Origin: Ascaphus truei
Lineage: Eukaryota > Chordata > Amphibia > Anura > Ascaphidae
DNA: 64,000 bases
Reading direction: 5' to 3'
Assembly: GCA_036426205.1 (NCBI GenBank)
Contig: CM071570.1
Location: 77,390,547-77,454,546, forward strand
The notes beneath the pieces were generated by a model. That model was given only the letters and a program-made list of their open reading frames with translations. It was not told the DNA's origin and did no database searches. A program made the position numbers and the translations under genes. Each line of letters starts with the position of its first letter. Position 1 is the stretch's first letter. This document shows positions 21,021 to 33,076 of this stretch, piece by piece.

Positions 21021-22178
21021 TGTAGCCCCGGTTCCCTTTGGCGCTCTTATGGTCCATTACCTCTGCGGGGGAGTTGCGGATGCCGCCGGAGGGTAAGACG
21101 CAGGTCCGACAGGTGTCGGGCGGGAGCGGGGGCGGTTGGTGAGGCGAGCCGGTCGCCGGTAGCTTGCGGCACACCCGGCTAGCGGGGGCCACCATTTTGG
21201 AATGCCCGCGCATGCGCAGTGGTCGCGCATGTGGCGATCGGGAGTTGCGGTGGCCATTACAGAGTCGCGCATGCACAGTTGCCATTGCGCACTCTGCCAT
21301 CAATAGAAACAAACTCTGCTGGGACTACAACTCCCATGAGGCCTAGGGAGATATTGACCAGGTGCCCCAGAGCAGCCAATGGGGTTCGAGGATTGACTGC
21401 AGCAGGAGATAGATTCTTTTGGCGTGGGGAGACGTTAGTTGGAGCTGGGAGCTGGGTAAGTGTAGATGTAGGGAGCAGTAGCCACTGTACTACGCTAGTC
21501 ACCCCTATATGCCTCAGATAACTACCATCCTTGCTCCCAGCTTGTGGTTACTCCAGAGACAGGCCTTAAGTAAGGAATCTGCCCCTTTAGCTATTTGAAT
21601 AGATCAAGGAACAGCTCATCTGTTGCGCAGCCTGATCACTGGGTCTGGGATCAGACCCCCCCTCTAGACAGAGACTATCTTCACGGAGGATCACGCCACG
21701 CAGTGACTGCGGCCTGTGGACTGGGGATGGACCAGCCCCAAGGTATAGACGGTACGGTGATATTATCCACGCCGGAATTCACCCCACGCATAGGTGGACC
21801 GTACGTCGGATCAGACGGATCCCATTCTGTTATCCTGCTGTACCCGGGTGCAGGAGCCCCGGGCAGGTACCTATTGTAGTGCACTAACACTCCACGGGAT
21901 AGCGCTATCTCCAACACTTTGGGTGGGCCTGGACATAAGGGACATAACGGAATTGGTGCCCAGCACCCAGGTACTTTGGGGACACCTATGTTGGTATGTG
22001 GTGGGGTGAACTTCTAACGTATGGTTATATGCATATTACTGTGTGGTATAGAGTACCAGGGTTTTTACTTATAGTAAAAAGGTTGCTAGCATATATTGTG
22101 TGCGTGCATTATTATGATAATTGTTCTTGTAAGAGGACCATCCCACCCTGTTGGGAACCCTTAAAGGTGGAGGCGCTG
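21021..22178 (+). repeat. Gypsy LTR followed by primer-binding-like site and leader
   Basis: Starts TGTAGCCCCGG right after a polypurine tract. The first 300 bp are CpG-rich with repeated GCGCATGC words near 21205-21275 that resemble NRF1 sites. At 22168-22178 the motif TGGAGGCGCTG appears, followed by leader sequence resembling the one after 52409 (shared CCCAGCCTCCCAG, GTGAGCC and CAGGTAACGCACCACA-like blocks). A pol tail on the left and a primer-binding-like leader on the right of one LTR implies an internal-LTR-internal arrangement. The exact right LTR boundary was not found. Confidence 0.55.
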
Positions 22179-22369
22179 TATCCAAAGAATCAGGTAACCC
22201 CAGCCTCCCAGCGGCGGACGTTCAGGCCTTCTGTGAGCCTATCAGGTAACGCACCACACACGGTAACACAGGTGTATTCCCACACATGGTCCCTATCTGC
22301 GATTGCAGAGGGCAAACTGTGTTACTTAACATTATTTTTTGCCCCAGTTTTGTAGCCACGGAACTTGAA

Positions 22370-23260
22370 TATCCTACACCTCTTTTTGGACCCAGAAATG
22401 CATAAGATTTGCTTAACGGAAACGCTGATACATGGTCTCCAAGGAGTACTATTACCTTGCTTTTCTCCATGTAGTTTCACAATTTAGGGAATCTGAAACT
22501 TGAAAAGTATGTGTCTGGTATTTGAATACATTTGTTGTTGTGCAGTATTCACTTAAAGTCCTCATGCATTGCTTTTTTCTTACTGGGCTTCTGTAGCGTA
22601 ACCAGACGAGTTAAAACAAGCTCGAGGAACAAATGGACTAAGAGACAAACCACAGGAACTCTACATTATCATAAAGGAAACATTCTAGTCCTCAGAGGCT
22701 TAGGCCTGGTATGTTTTTATTTCTGAGGCATTCATGTTTAAAGAAGCAGTTTATGTTGGGGAGGACGAGGAATGCTTCTCTTCATGGAAATAAATATATT
22801 GCACATTATAATAACTGAGTAGTTACAGTATATACACATCAAATCAAAACATATAGGGCCGTCAAAGTCTTCCAGTGGCAAACCCATTGCCAAACCATGA
22901 GATTTATCAAAGGAAAACATCCTATTGTTTTCTATGGAATGCCCATCCTGAATAAATCTGGTGCTCTTTTTTGCACCATCGTACAGTAGCTACCGTTCTG
23001 CAACCAAGGAACTTGGATAAATAGACATGGATAATATTTAATTGACAGATTATTGCCAGGCCCATCCAAATTGGTGTATGTACGAAATAAACAATTCCAC
23101 ACGGACCTTCAATGGGAGTGGAGGGGCTAAGAAGGTTCCTTAAGAACCACTGTAAGGCATTTTCCCTTTTTTTGGTTATTGTTTGATAGGACTACAGCAA
23201 AATATAATCCATGAAAATATCTTGACGTAAGTAGTGCATGTTGGGCTCTTGGGGTTTTAT
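22370..23260. other. Intergenic DNA, nothing recognised
   Basis: AT-rich, no coding or repeat structure supported. Confidence 0.5.
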
Positions 23261-23261
23261 G

Positions 23262-23388
23262 GGGGGATTCACGAAGCTCTGATAATGGGTAATGGAGCTC
23301 AATCAAAGTCAAATACCATTGACCTACATGGCAATTAACACTGACCTAGCTCCGATACCCGTTAATGTAGTTTAGTGAATCTCCACAC
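23262..23388. mobile_element. Short MITE with inverted ends
   Basis: About 127 bp. The left end (GGGGGATTCACGAAGCTCT, then GGAGCT) and the right end (AGCTCC, then AGTTTAGTGAATCTCCACA) are imperfect inverted repeats. They share a GGRGATTCACKAA terminus and a GATAMYGGGTAAYGGAGCT-type arm. No target duplication could be fixed. Non-autonomous. Confidence 0.6.
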
Positions 23389-24329
23389 AATGTGTTTCTC
23401 AACCTCACAACCCTTCATCCAACACCAGTAACCAGCAGACAATCCTAACACACAGTGGGAGAATCTTCATGGGATCCCTATTTAATATCCTATGAACCAT
23501 TCTTCCCAGTGCTGGAGAAACATTAAGTTCCTTTCAAATGAATAGGACTAAGATCTTCTCTTCTAAGTCACCTCCTCAATTAGAGGTTACGTCGAAGGCG
23601 GTATTATACCTGGCTCAGGAGGCTGGTATGACGGTGTCCTTCCGGTGATGTGGTGTGTTTTTGGACCAACTGGCTTGGGAGGCTGTTGGCATACAGAGGA
23701 ACAAGCCAGGGGTAACCCCAAGGTTTTATGTTATTGTGGGCAGAGCAACTTAGATGGGTACCACTAGTTTTGTTTAGATTTTGTATTTATAAATAAAGCT
23801 GCAACCAATTTCTTCCAAGACATTGTTTGTGTTTATTTATGGGTGTTATGTTATTGTTGGGTGTTATTGTCGGTGTCACAGAGAAGTTCCCCCCCCCCCC
23901 CCCGAACCCGAGGCATGGGCAAGTCGTGGAGATGTTGCCGGTGTGAATCAAAGCTTCTTTCCCTTTCCCTGTGATGCCTAATGACCGTACTAATCACTAG
24001 TTCCCAGTATAAGGAGAGGAGTATTCATCAGTGCGTCCATCATTAAAAAGCTGACTGGAGAGGAGAAGCTCGTACCCACGGCTGTAATGTCTCTTCTGCC
24101 TGTGCTTCATATATATATGTGGGTAATGTGCGGCCCTTTTGAGGGACTAAGGGCCACAGATGCAGTCCTTGAGGTATATCATGTTGCCTACCACTGTCTT
24201 AGGGTCATATTCTATTAATTACATGCTATCCCCCACTGTGCCCTATTCACCTGGAATGCATTGATTTAAAGATTGAGCAAGTACGATATTTTTGTTAGTC
24301 TGTGCATTCAAATGTAATATAACTTAAAA
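23389..24329. other. Intergenic DNA with a poly-C run
   Basis: A 15-base C homopolymer at 23889-23903 is the only structure of note. No gene recognised. Confidence 0.5.
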
Positions 24330-24415
24330 AAGGGTGTGTGTGTGTGTGTGTGTCACTGTCAGTATGTGTGTCACTGTCAGTGTATGTGTCACTGTCAGTG
24401 TGTGTATGTGTGTCA
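24330..24415 (+). repeat. TG microsatellite with TGTCACTGTCAG units
   Basis: A (TG)n run passes into four variable units of the type TGTGTCACTGTCAG. The open frames across it (MCVCVC...) are repeat artefacts. Confidence 0.85.
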
Positions 24416-25254
24416 GCACCAGCATCTCGGGGACGAGGCTCTCTCGCGCTCACTCTGCCCGTTGTTCCCGGCTCCTCTCCTGGGTCAGTGGTGTGCATGC
24501 GCAGAGACCCGCGGCCATGCGCAGAGGCCTGCGGCCGTTAGTGCGTATGCGTGATGGAAGAGGGGGGAGCGCCAATGTAGCGGTACTGCGCATGCGTCGT
24601 GGGTCCTGCAAGCTCCTCTTCTGCACATGCGCAGATTAGCAGCGTGACGTCACTTTTGTTACGGGTTTTCCTTACAAGGCAATGCATTTTTTCCTCATGA
24701 AAACCCTGTAGGCGCCAGCAAAGAAGTTTCACTTTTAAAAAAAAGTAGATTTTTCTGAGTTGTCCATATCGGTGAGTTTCTGGATAATAAGGAGAGATGG
24801 TCAGTATGAAAATGAATCAATATCTTAATCTCATTTTGGTGCTTATTGGGGAGATGAGCAGAATCTAAAGTAAAATCCTACCCATGAGACCAAAGCTTTT
24901 ACCCCTAGCTCAGTTATTTCCAGTTTTATTCATTTGTTCTGCATTAAAATCATGCTATGGCTGCTTTGCCCTAATTTGGGAATATATCCACGTATCCAAA
25001 TCCAGGCAGGGGAAGATAAACTAAACATTCCATTTCATTCTCACTTTCAATCACTAAAATAGCGAGGGTGTTTAAAATAGAGAATTAAACAGAGTATCTC
25101 TCACAGATTAAAGCATGAAAAAGAAATGGCTGAAATACTATCTGTTTCTCAGGGTGCCTATTTTCAAATGAGTTACTACTATTGAGGACTAGCTAGCACT
25201 GCTAATAAGGGTGATGTTATGCTGCTGTAGTAATTGTAATAACAAGCACTTCCT
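24416..25254. other. CpG-rich patch then AT-rich DNA
   Basis: 24420-24650 is CpG-rich, with several GCGCATGCG- or GCATGCGC-like words (24496, 24515, 24587) that resemble NRF1 sites. The remainder is AT-rich with no recognised feature. Confidence 0.4.
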
Positions 25255-25693
25255 TATGTCGTGATTATACCAGAAATTGCCCGCGATGGCGCGACGCCGC
25301 GCAGCTTAAAAACAAAACAATAAAATGCAATGAAAGCGCACATAACAATCGCGACGGTAGCGCCGCGACGTGCTGCAAAGCTTCTGCCTCATGAAGAGAT
25401 TTGAGATTTTGTTTTTCACAGGCGACGGCTGCATCACGTGATTTGCTCGGCCAATCACAGTGCATCTTAGGCCTCAATTATACCAAAAACTGCAGAGATG
25501 CAAAGCAATCCGGTGACGTCATCGTAGCCGTGCTACAAGTGCACATGCAGAAGAGATTTGTAGCGCTACTGCATGGAGACATGCACAGTTCTTCACTTCC
25601 TGGTTTGTTGAAGATGCACTGTGATTGGTCATGCAAATTACGTGATGCGGCCGTAGTGTGAAAAAAAAAACCAACATCTCAAATCTCCTCAAG
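25255..25693. mobile_element. Foldback/MITE-like CpG-rich repeat
   Basis: The block near 25396-25470 (GAGATTTGAGAT, a T run, CGGCTGCATCACGTGATTTGC, CCAATCACAGTGCATCTT) recurs inverted at 25612-25693. The unit start (ATTATACCARAAAYTGC) also recurs directly at 25263 and 25478. This gives a pair of foldback units. The CpG-rich core resembles the Harbinger-like MITEs at 29943 and 37737 only in composition. Confidence 0.5.
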
Positions 25694-25695
25694 AG

Positions 25696-27996
25696 TAGGG
25701 TGACCAGATTTACAGAAGTAAAAACTGGGACACATTAAAAAAAATATTTATAAAACAAATGACATCATCAACTGCGCTTTATGTCTCCTTTATGTCTCTC
25801 CGTCTCTCACACACACAGCCTATTCTATCCCCCATCCCTCCCATCCCTGTTCCCCCCCACATCCCCATTACCCCTCTCATCCCTCCATTCTCATTCCACT
25901 CTGCCCATTCTGCCTCTCTCCCAATTCTCTGTCGGTCTCTCTCCCCCATTCTCTATGTGTCTCTCTCCCCCATTCTCTGTGTGGGTATCTCTCTCTCCCC
26001 CATTCTCTGTGTGTCTCTCTCCCCCATTCTCTGTGTGTCTTTCTGTCCCATTCTCTATGTGTGTCTCTCTCTCCCATTCTCTGTGTCTCTCTCTCTCCAT
26101 GCTGTCTCTCTCTCTCCCCATGCTGTGTATCTCTTTCTCTCCCCATGCTGTGTGTTTGTCTCTCCCCCATGCTGTGTGTGTGTGTCTCTCTCCCCCATGC
26201 TATGTGTGTGTGTGTGCCTCTCTCCCCATGCTGTGTCTCTCTCCCCCCATGCTGTGTGTCTCTCTCCCCATATGCTATGTGTCTCTCTCCCCATACTGTG
26301 TGTGTCTCTCTTTCCCCATGCTTTGTGTGTCTCTCTCTTTCCCCATGCTGTGTGTGTCTCTCTCTCCCCATGCTGTGTGTCTCTCTTTCCCCATGCTTTG
26401 TGTGTCTCTCTCTTTCCCCATGCTGAGTGTCTCTCTCTCCCCATGCTGTGTGTCTCTCTCTCTCTCCATGCTGTGTATGTCTCTCTCTTTCCCCATGCTG
26501 TGTGTGTGTCTCTCTTTCCCCATGCTGTGTGTGTGTCTCTCTTTCCCCATGCTGTGTGTCTCTCCTTCCCCATACTGTGTGTGTCTCTCTCTCCATGCTG
26601 TGTGTGTCTCTCTTTCCCCAAGCTTTGTGTGTCTCTCTCTTTCCCCATGCTGTGTGTGTGTCTCTCTCTCCCCATGCTGTGTGTCTCTCTTTCCCCATGC
26701 TTTGTGTCTCTCTCTTTCCCCATGCTGTGTGTGTGTCTCTCTCTCCCCATGCTGTGTGTCTCTCCCCATGCTGTTTCTCTCTCCCCCCCCATGCTGTGTG
26801 TGTCTCTCTCTCACAATGCTGTGTGTGTGTCTCTCTCTTTCCCCATGCTGTTTGTGTGTCTCTCCTTACCCATGCTGTGTGTGTCTCTCTCCCCATGCTG
26901 TGTCTCTCTCCCCCATGCTGTGTGTCTCTCTCTCTCCCCATGCTGTGTGTGTCTCTCTCTCTTTCCCCATGCGTGTGTCTCTCTCTTTCCCCATGCGCTG
27001 TGTCTCTCTCTCCCCATGCTGTATGTGTGTCTCTCTCCCCATGCTGTGTGTCTCTCCCCATGCTGTTTGTCTCCCCCCATGCTGTGTGTCTCTCCCCATG
27101 CTGTTTCTCTCTCTCACTCCATGCTGTGTGTCTCTCTCTCCCCATGCTGTGTGTGTGTGTCTCTCTCTCTTTCCCCATGCTGTTTGTGTGTCTCTCTACC
27201 CTGCTGTGGTTTCCTCTCTCCTCCCCTGCTGTGTCTCTCTTCTTCCCCATGCGTTGATGCTTGTGTGTGGTCTCTCTCTCCCCATGCTGTGTGTGTCTCT
27301 CTCCCCCCATGCTGTGTGTCTCTCTCTCTCCCCATGCTGTATGTGTCTCTCTCTCCCCCATTTGTTGTGTCTCTCGTACCCCTACTGTGGTGTCTCTTTC
27401 CCCACGCTGTTGTGTGTCTCCTCTCCCCTGCTTGTGTGTGTCTCTCTCCCATGCTGTGTGGTGTTCTCTCTTTCCCCATGCTGTGTGTGCTCTTCTTCCC
27501 CATGCTGTGTGTCTCCTCTCTCCCATGCTGTGTTCCTCTCCCATGCTGTGGTCTCCCTCTCTCCCTCTCCCCATGCTGTGTGTCTCTCTCCCCATGCTGT
27601 GTTTGTGTCTCTCTCCCATTCTGTGTTTATGTCTCCCTATAGTGAGTGGAGTTGAGTCCCCTATCGTTTGCTGTGGAATGTGGGGGGGGGAATCCATCTT
27701 GAGCCCTGGCAGAGACACCGGAAGCTCTCACTGCTGGGGCTCTGCTGACACTAACCCCGCCCACACCCTCTGCAGCTATCCCCGCCCCCACCCTCTGCAG
27801 CTATCCCCACCCCCACCCTCTACAGCTAACCCTGCCCTCTGGCGCTGCAGTCAGCTCCGGCCTCCTGCTCTCCTCCTCTCCTCTCTGCTGTCTCCCCCTG
27901 TTCTGATGGTCAAAAGCCGGGACGCCACAAAAATGGGACATTTTAAAGAATGTCGGGCAGCCGGAGAGGCAAAAAAATGGGACATTGGTCACCCTA
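25696..27996. mobile_element. Transposon carrying an expanded CT/TG satellite, copy 1
   Basis: The left end TAGGGTGACCAGATT and right end GGTCACCCTA are terminal inverted repeats, followed inward by GGGACA/TGTCCC words. Between them lie a long CT/TG-rich satellite (25770-27640) and a unique part (27640-27990) with repeated CACCCTCTGCAGCTATCCC units. No transposase is encoded. Its right part is duplicated at 29404-29776. Confidence 0.65.
25770..27640 (+). repeat. CT/TG-rich satellite, block 1
   Basis: About 1.9 kb of variable units of 22-30 bp around a CCCCATGCTGTGTGT core separated by CTCT runs. It is open in several frames on both strands and gives spurious proteins of more than 600 residues (CVSLSPHA on plus, HTQHGERE on minus). 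From about 27180 the unit register is broken by many single-base changes, as in uncorrected long reads. Not coding. Confidence 0.92.
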
Positions 27997-28267
27997 TTTA
28001 GAGGGGGCCCAGCTCATATACTGTGGCCCACAACTCACTAGTTCCGCCCCGCATGTAATGATCCCCACCGTGGCAGGCAAAACTGAGAGACCAATATTCC
28101 TGCAGCCCAATATCTTTCAGGTATTTTATCTCACCCCATTGGCTTGGACGGTGCTTTCTTAGGCTGCGCGTATAGGGACGACGGCGATGTAACGCTGCGG
28201 TTGCTGGAAAAATCAAATTGACAACTTCCGATCGCGACCAAGCCGTCGCGCCATCGCGTTGCTTGTA
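27628..28267. repeat. Segmental tandem duplication, unit 1 right end
   Basis: Unique-sequence part of a duplication that also covers the satellite. The same order of landmarks recurs at 29404-30062: poly-G run, CCATCTTGAGCCCTGGCAG, repeated CTGCAGCTATCCC, the transposon right end, CACCGTGGCAGGCAAAA, CATTGGCTTGGACGGTGCTT, and the head of a Harbinger-like MITE. In this copy the MITE breaks off near 28267 and joins satellite sequence directly. It carries several short deletions relative to the second copy. Confidence 0.85.
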
Positions 28268-29415
28268 CTATGTTGTCTCTCTCTCCCATTCTCGTCTCTC
28301 TCTCTCCCCATGCTGTGTATCTCTTTCTCCCCCATGCTGTGTGTGTCTCTCCCCCATGCTGTGTGTGTGTCTCTCTCTCCCCATGCTGTGTGTCTCTTCT
28401 CTCTCCCCATGCTATGTGTGTGTGTCTCTCTCCCCATGCTGTTCTCCCTATGCTATGTTCTCTCTCCCCATACTGTTGTGTTATCTTTTCCCCATGCTTT
28501 GTGTGTCTCTCTCTTTCCCCCTGCTGTGTTCTCTCTCCCCATGCTGTGTAGGTCTCTCCTTTCCCCATGCTGTGTGTCGTGTCCTTTCCCATGCTGTGTG
28601 TGTGTCCTCTCTTCCCCATGCTGTGTGTCTCCTCCACCCATGCTATTTGTCTCTCCTCCCCATGCTGTGTGTGTGTCCTCTTCCCCATGCTGTGTGTCTC
28701 TCTCTTTCCCCATGCGGTGTTGCTCTCCTCTTTCTCCCCATGCGGTTGTCTTTCTCTCTTTCCCCATGCGTGTGTGTCTCTCTCTTTCCCCATGCGTGTG
28801 TCTCTCTCTCTTCCCTCTCTCCCCATGCTGTGTGTGTGTCACTCTCCCCATGCTGGGTGTGTGTCGTCTCTCATCTCTCCTCTCTCCCTGCTTTTTGTCC
28901 TCTCCCCATGCTGTTGTCTCTCCCCCATGCTGTTTCTTTTCTCCCCCCATGCTGTGTGTCTTCTCCTCCCTCCCATGCTCCCTTGGTGTGGTCTCTCTCT
29001 TTACCCATGCTGTGTGTGTCTCTCCCCCATGCTGTGTGTGTATCTCTCCCCCCATGCTGTGTGTCTCTCTCTCCTCATGCTGTATGTGTGTCTCTCTCTC
29101 CCCTTGTTGTGTGTGTGTCTCACGCCCCATACTGTGTGTGTCTCTCTTTCCCCACGCTGTGTGTCTCTCTTTCCCCACGCTNNNNNNNNNNNNNNNNNNN
29201 NNNNNNNNNNNNNNNNNNNNNNNNNNNNNNNNNNNNNCTCTTTCCCCATGTCTTGTGTGTGTCTCTCTCTCCCCATGCTGTGTGCCTCTCTCTTTCCCCA
29301 TGCTGTGTGTCTCTCTCTTTCCCCATGCTGTTTCTCTCTCTCTCCTGATGCTGTGTGTCTCTCTCCCCATGCTGTGTGTGTGTCTCTCTCCCCATTCTGT
29401 GTTTATGTCTCCCTA
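28268..29415 (+). repeat. CT/TG-rich satellite, block 2
   Basis: Same unit family as block 1, interrupted by the sequence gap at 29182-29237. Register errors are frequent between 28440 and 28990. Confidence 0.9.
29182..29237. other. Assembly gap (56 N)
   Basis: Run of 56 undetermined bases within the satellite. The true distance is unknown. Confidence 0.99.
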
Positions 29416-30062
29416 TAGTGAGTGAGTGTGAGTCTCCCTATCTGTTTGCTGTGGAATGTGGGGGGGGGGGGGGGAATCCATCTTGAGCCCTGGCAGCAGA
29501 CACCGGAAGCTCTCACTGCTGGGGCTCTGCTGACACTAACCCTGCCCCCACCCTCTGCAGCTATCCCCGCCCCCACCCTCTGCAGCTATCCCCGCCCCCA
29601 CCCTCTACAGCTAACCCTGCCCTCTGCAGCTGCAGTCAGCTCTGGCCTCCTGCTCTCCTCTCTGCTGCCTCCCCCTGTTCTGATGGTCAAAACCGGGACA
29701 GCCACAAAAACTGGGACATTTTAAAGAATGTCGGGCAGCCGGGACAGACAAAAAAACGGGACATCTGGTCACCCTATTTAGAGGGGGCCCAGCTCATATA
29801 CTGTGGCCCACAACTCACTAGTTCCGCCCCCGCATGTAGTGATCCCCACCGTGGCAGGCAAAACCGAGAGACCAATAATCCTGCAGCCCAATATCTTTCA
29901 GGTATTTTATCTCACCCCATTGGCTTGGACGGTGCTTTCTTAGGCTGCGCGTATAGTGGGCGACGGCGATGGTGACGTCACGCTGCGGTTGCTGAAAAAA
30001 TCAAATTGACGACTTCCAGCGATCGCGACCAAGCCGTCGCGCCATCACGTCGCTTCTACTAT
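29404..30062. repeat. Segmental tandem duplication, unit 2
   Basis: Second copy of 27628-28267, including the transposon right end (GGTCACCCTA, to about 29776). It continues without interruption into the complete MITE at 29943-30132, so it represents the ancestral junction. Confidence 0.85.
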
Positions 30063-30132
30063 AAGCGCACGCGACGGCGGCAATACATTTGTTTTTCTGC
30101 GACTTCGCATCGCCGGCACTATAAGCGCTGCC
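29943..30132. mobile_element. Harbinger-like MITE with TTA target duplication
   Basis: 190-bp element with ends GGCTGCGCGTATAGTG and the reverse complement of GGCAGCGCTTATAGTG, flanked by TTA on both sides (29940-29942, 30133-30135). A three-base TWA duplication is typical of PIF/Harbinger. The interior is very CpG-rich with CGACGG/CCGTCG words. It belongs to the same family as 37737-38074. A truncated copy is at about 28156-28267. Confidence 0.85.
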
Positions 30133-30135
30133 TTA

Positions 30136-32100
30136 TAGCACCACCTATGAACAAATGGTAGGTTGCAATGTGATATTGAAGCAGAAGTTCCTATTCCACC
30201 TCTCCTTAGGCGTCAGCTACATAGAGCCTTTTTTCTGGAGGGGAGAATACATTATTTTTCCCATGAGAAAGAAATAGTGCTTTGATATTTGGTGCATGAT
30301 TCTGAACTGCGTATACAGATTCTATTTCCCAAGCTTAATCCAAACGTTTGCATGAAGATACAAAGCCATAAAATCCCATCAGACCGCCGGTGTATAAAAA
30401 TTTAATAATTCCTATATCTTCTTTCATTTCTTTTCTCCTGACATTACTTGCGGCTGCAACTCAGAATTGTTATTACTGCTGGTAGCAAACGGAAGTAACA
30501 TTCATGGCAAGTATTAGGGAAGATTTGGGTATTTCTTCAAATGTATTAGTCATTCATACTGAATAATTGATATGGTGCTTTTCAGCTGGTATATGTTATT
30601 AAATTCTGGATATAAACATATAATGCTGGTGATTGTTCTAAGTATGTTCACTAATCCCTCAGTTCTGTATGCGTCTGCAAAAGTTCAAAGTGCAATTATT
30701 TTGAGAAATGAAATGTTAAATTGTAGTCTTAGAAAGGCATTTTCTTTTTATGTTGCCAACACCTAAAACAGATGTCCATGTCCAAACATGTAAAGTACTG
30801 AAGTGTTGATGCTAATAATATGTGACACTTGGTCCAGATCAGTAAGGCTCAAAGAAAATCAATGAGACTTTACCAGTGTGCTAACAAAAACACGAGTCCC
30901 ATAAAGGTTTAACAATAACCAATTATTTGCTTCATTAAAGTGTTATGTGGCCTCTATGGTACCGTATGGCTTAGCACCGCTAGTAAATCTGGGCTGAAAT
31001 GCATTGAACCATCAGCTTTATCCAATGAAGAGCTGGAAGTGGAATACATTAGGAAACGCATTAATCTACAGTCATCTGAAGTAATCATGTCTTACACTGA
31101 ATTTTAAACGATTGGGATATTTTATAAAGTGCAATATTTTATTTTCCAGTGACAAAAATAGGATGCACTCAATTTGCTGCGAAGAGATGCAACATGTAAA
31201 ATAACTGTATTATGTAAAGGGGCATTCCCTCCTAGGTCCAAAGTCAACTAATGCCATTGATGTTTAAGGAATCAGCTGGGTAATTGATACCATTTTTTTT
31301 TTTACCCAGATCTGTCACGTAAAAGTAATTTTTTGCTTGTTTTATTTGCAGGACTCAATTTATCTGTCCGGCTATGTGGGATTTCACATTTAAAGCCTCT
31401 GACTACGTGCAACCTCTAAGCATTATTGCACTCACATGAAGATGCTTGTAAATATATAGTAGCAAATGATGACTTGCAGACATAATAGGTAAAAAGATCA
31501 GGGGTTAAAGGAACAAACAAACACACACAAGAAGACAAAAAAAAGGAAAGAAGCACACAAGAGGTAAGTATTAAAGTGTAATTATGAATAGAAAGAAGTG
31601 CCGTACAGTCATCAATGTAAGCAGCGCCGAAATAAAGTCCACTCCGGAGACTCCAAGATGGATGGTTAAGCGCAGCTCGCATCGCTGCGTTTTGAAACCC
31701 CGAGAGGAACGTTTGCTGCTCAGTGAGTCTGAACACCAGGACTCCATCAGGGATATGTGCATTGTTTACAGAAGACATATTTATATCCTAATATTTATTG
31801 ATGAAACCTTCCCTGCCTGGCTCTTAGAGAGGTTACACCAGTGTCTGTATTATTGGCTACTCACGATGCATTACCTTGTTCAGGGCGCTGGATTCGGGCA
31901 GGCTGGGTGTTGGTAATGTCATGATGGGCGCCAGGAACTTTATTGATTGTATTGATGCACATATTGAATGGGGAAAAATATATATATTTTAAAAAAAAAC
32001 GGCAGCTTGAACTGCAGCTTTAAATTGTAATTGCACTGCACTTGTTTTTATTAATAATATACACTTTGATACTTACCTCTCTTGTGCTGCAAAGATACGC
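30136..32100. other. Intergenic DNA, no gene recognised
   Basis: AT-rich. The longest open frames (110-120 residues, 31416-31916) overlap on opposite strands and show no domain. No repeat ends were found. Confidence 0.5.
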
Positions 32101-32104
32101 CCTT

Positions 32105-32175
32105 TCCTCTGTTGCTCTACTGCTAAAACTCTAATGCAGGCCCTCATTCTCTCCCATCTCGACTATTATAATCTT
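32105..32175 (+). mobile_element. Short L2/CR1-group LINE fragment
   Basis: The segment ACTGCTAAAACTCT...CCTCATTCTCTCCC.TCTCGA matches the start of the LINE remnant at 50949 and encodes the same TAKTL...LILSRLD-like motif. It ends after about 70 bp. Confidence 0.7.
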
Positions 32176-32179
32176 TTTT

Positions 32180-33072
32180 GTATTTGAGAATTACTGTTCG
32201 TTATTTGGGCATCATGAAAATATTCAGTTCTTCCTGATGGACAGTCTGTATAACACAGACTGAGTATGAAAGTGCAGTCAGCATTTGTAACAATGACACC
32301 AGTTAACACCTGATCTATGATGAGCACCGTGGCAGGACGGCCTGTAGGCAAGGTCAGACAATAGTCCACACATGCAGTTTCAGGAAAAAACACATTTTGA
32401 GTGGTTTTATTTCTCCACAACACAAATAAACATTTGGGCACATTGTCCCTTTAAGTTTAAGGCAAAACAAAACTCATAAAAAGAACACCTACTCCCCATT
32501 GGGAGATCTTGCAAAAACATTACAGGCCCTATCTATCGGGCTGGCTGGCTTTGTCCAGTTCTCAACCCCTAAACATATAGCACAATAGTTATGGAACAAT
32601 ATTTAAGTCCTTACTGTATCTTTATAAGGAATCTCTGTCCCTAGAGAGAGTTTAGGAAATCCTCCTGGATAGGAGCTTGCACAGGACAGCTCTGTGGTCT
32701 GAATCAGCCACCTACTACAAGCAGTAGTCTCCATATCAAGCTGGTTGTCAGCTGTCTCAGCTTTCTGCCTGATTGCCCAAGTATTCTTACTGGGTTAATC
32801 TTCTGAGTGCTGGAGATGCATGTTTTCCAGGCATAATTATCAGTATCTGACTTCACCCTGTCACAAGCACAATCAGACATCTCATGAAAAATAGATTTCT
32901 GAAGCTATTGCAACGACCCCTCTTTATACCTGTATTAACAGCTTATTTTTTTTTTAAGTTGGCATCACATTTTTACAAAAACACAAACTCAGGCGACTGT
33001 TTCAAGAGTCCCTGCGACCTGGGTCTTTTAATACAAGAAGCTTGATTTTTACCATTCAAATATGTGCAATAC
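32180..33072. other. Intergenic DNA, nothing recognised
   Basis: No coding or repeat feature supported. Confidence 0.5.
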
Positions 33073-33076
33073 TTAC

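Noticed and set aside
25759..27718. Open frames of 613-627 residues on both strands, the longest in the window
   Set aside because: They are translations of a CT/TG satellite and are open in several frames at once; composition is two or three repeated words. Not genes.
28131..29425. Further long frames with X residues
   Set aside because: Same satellite, crossing the N gap. Not genes.
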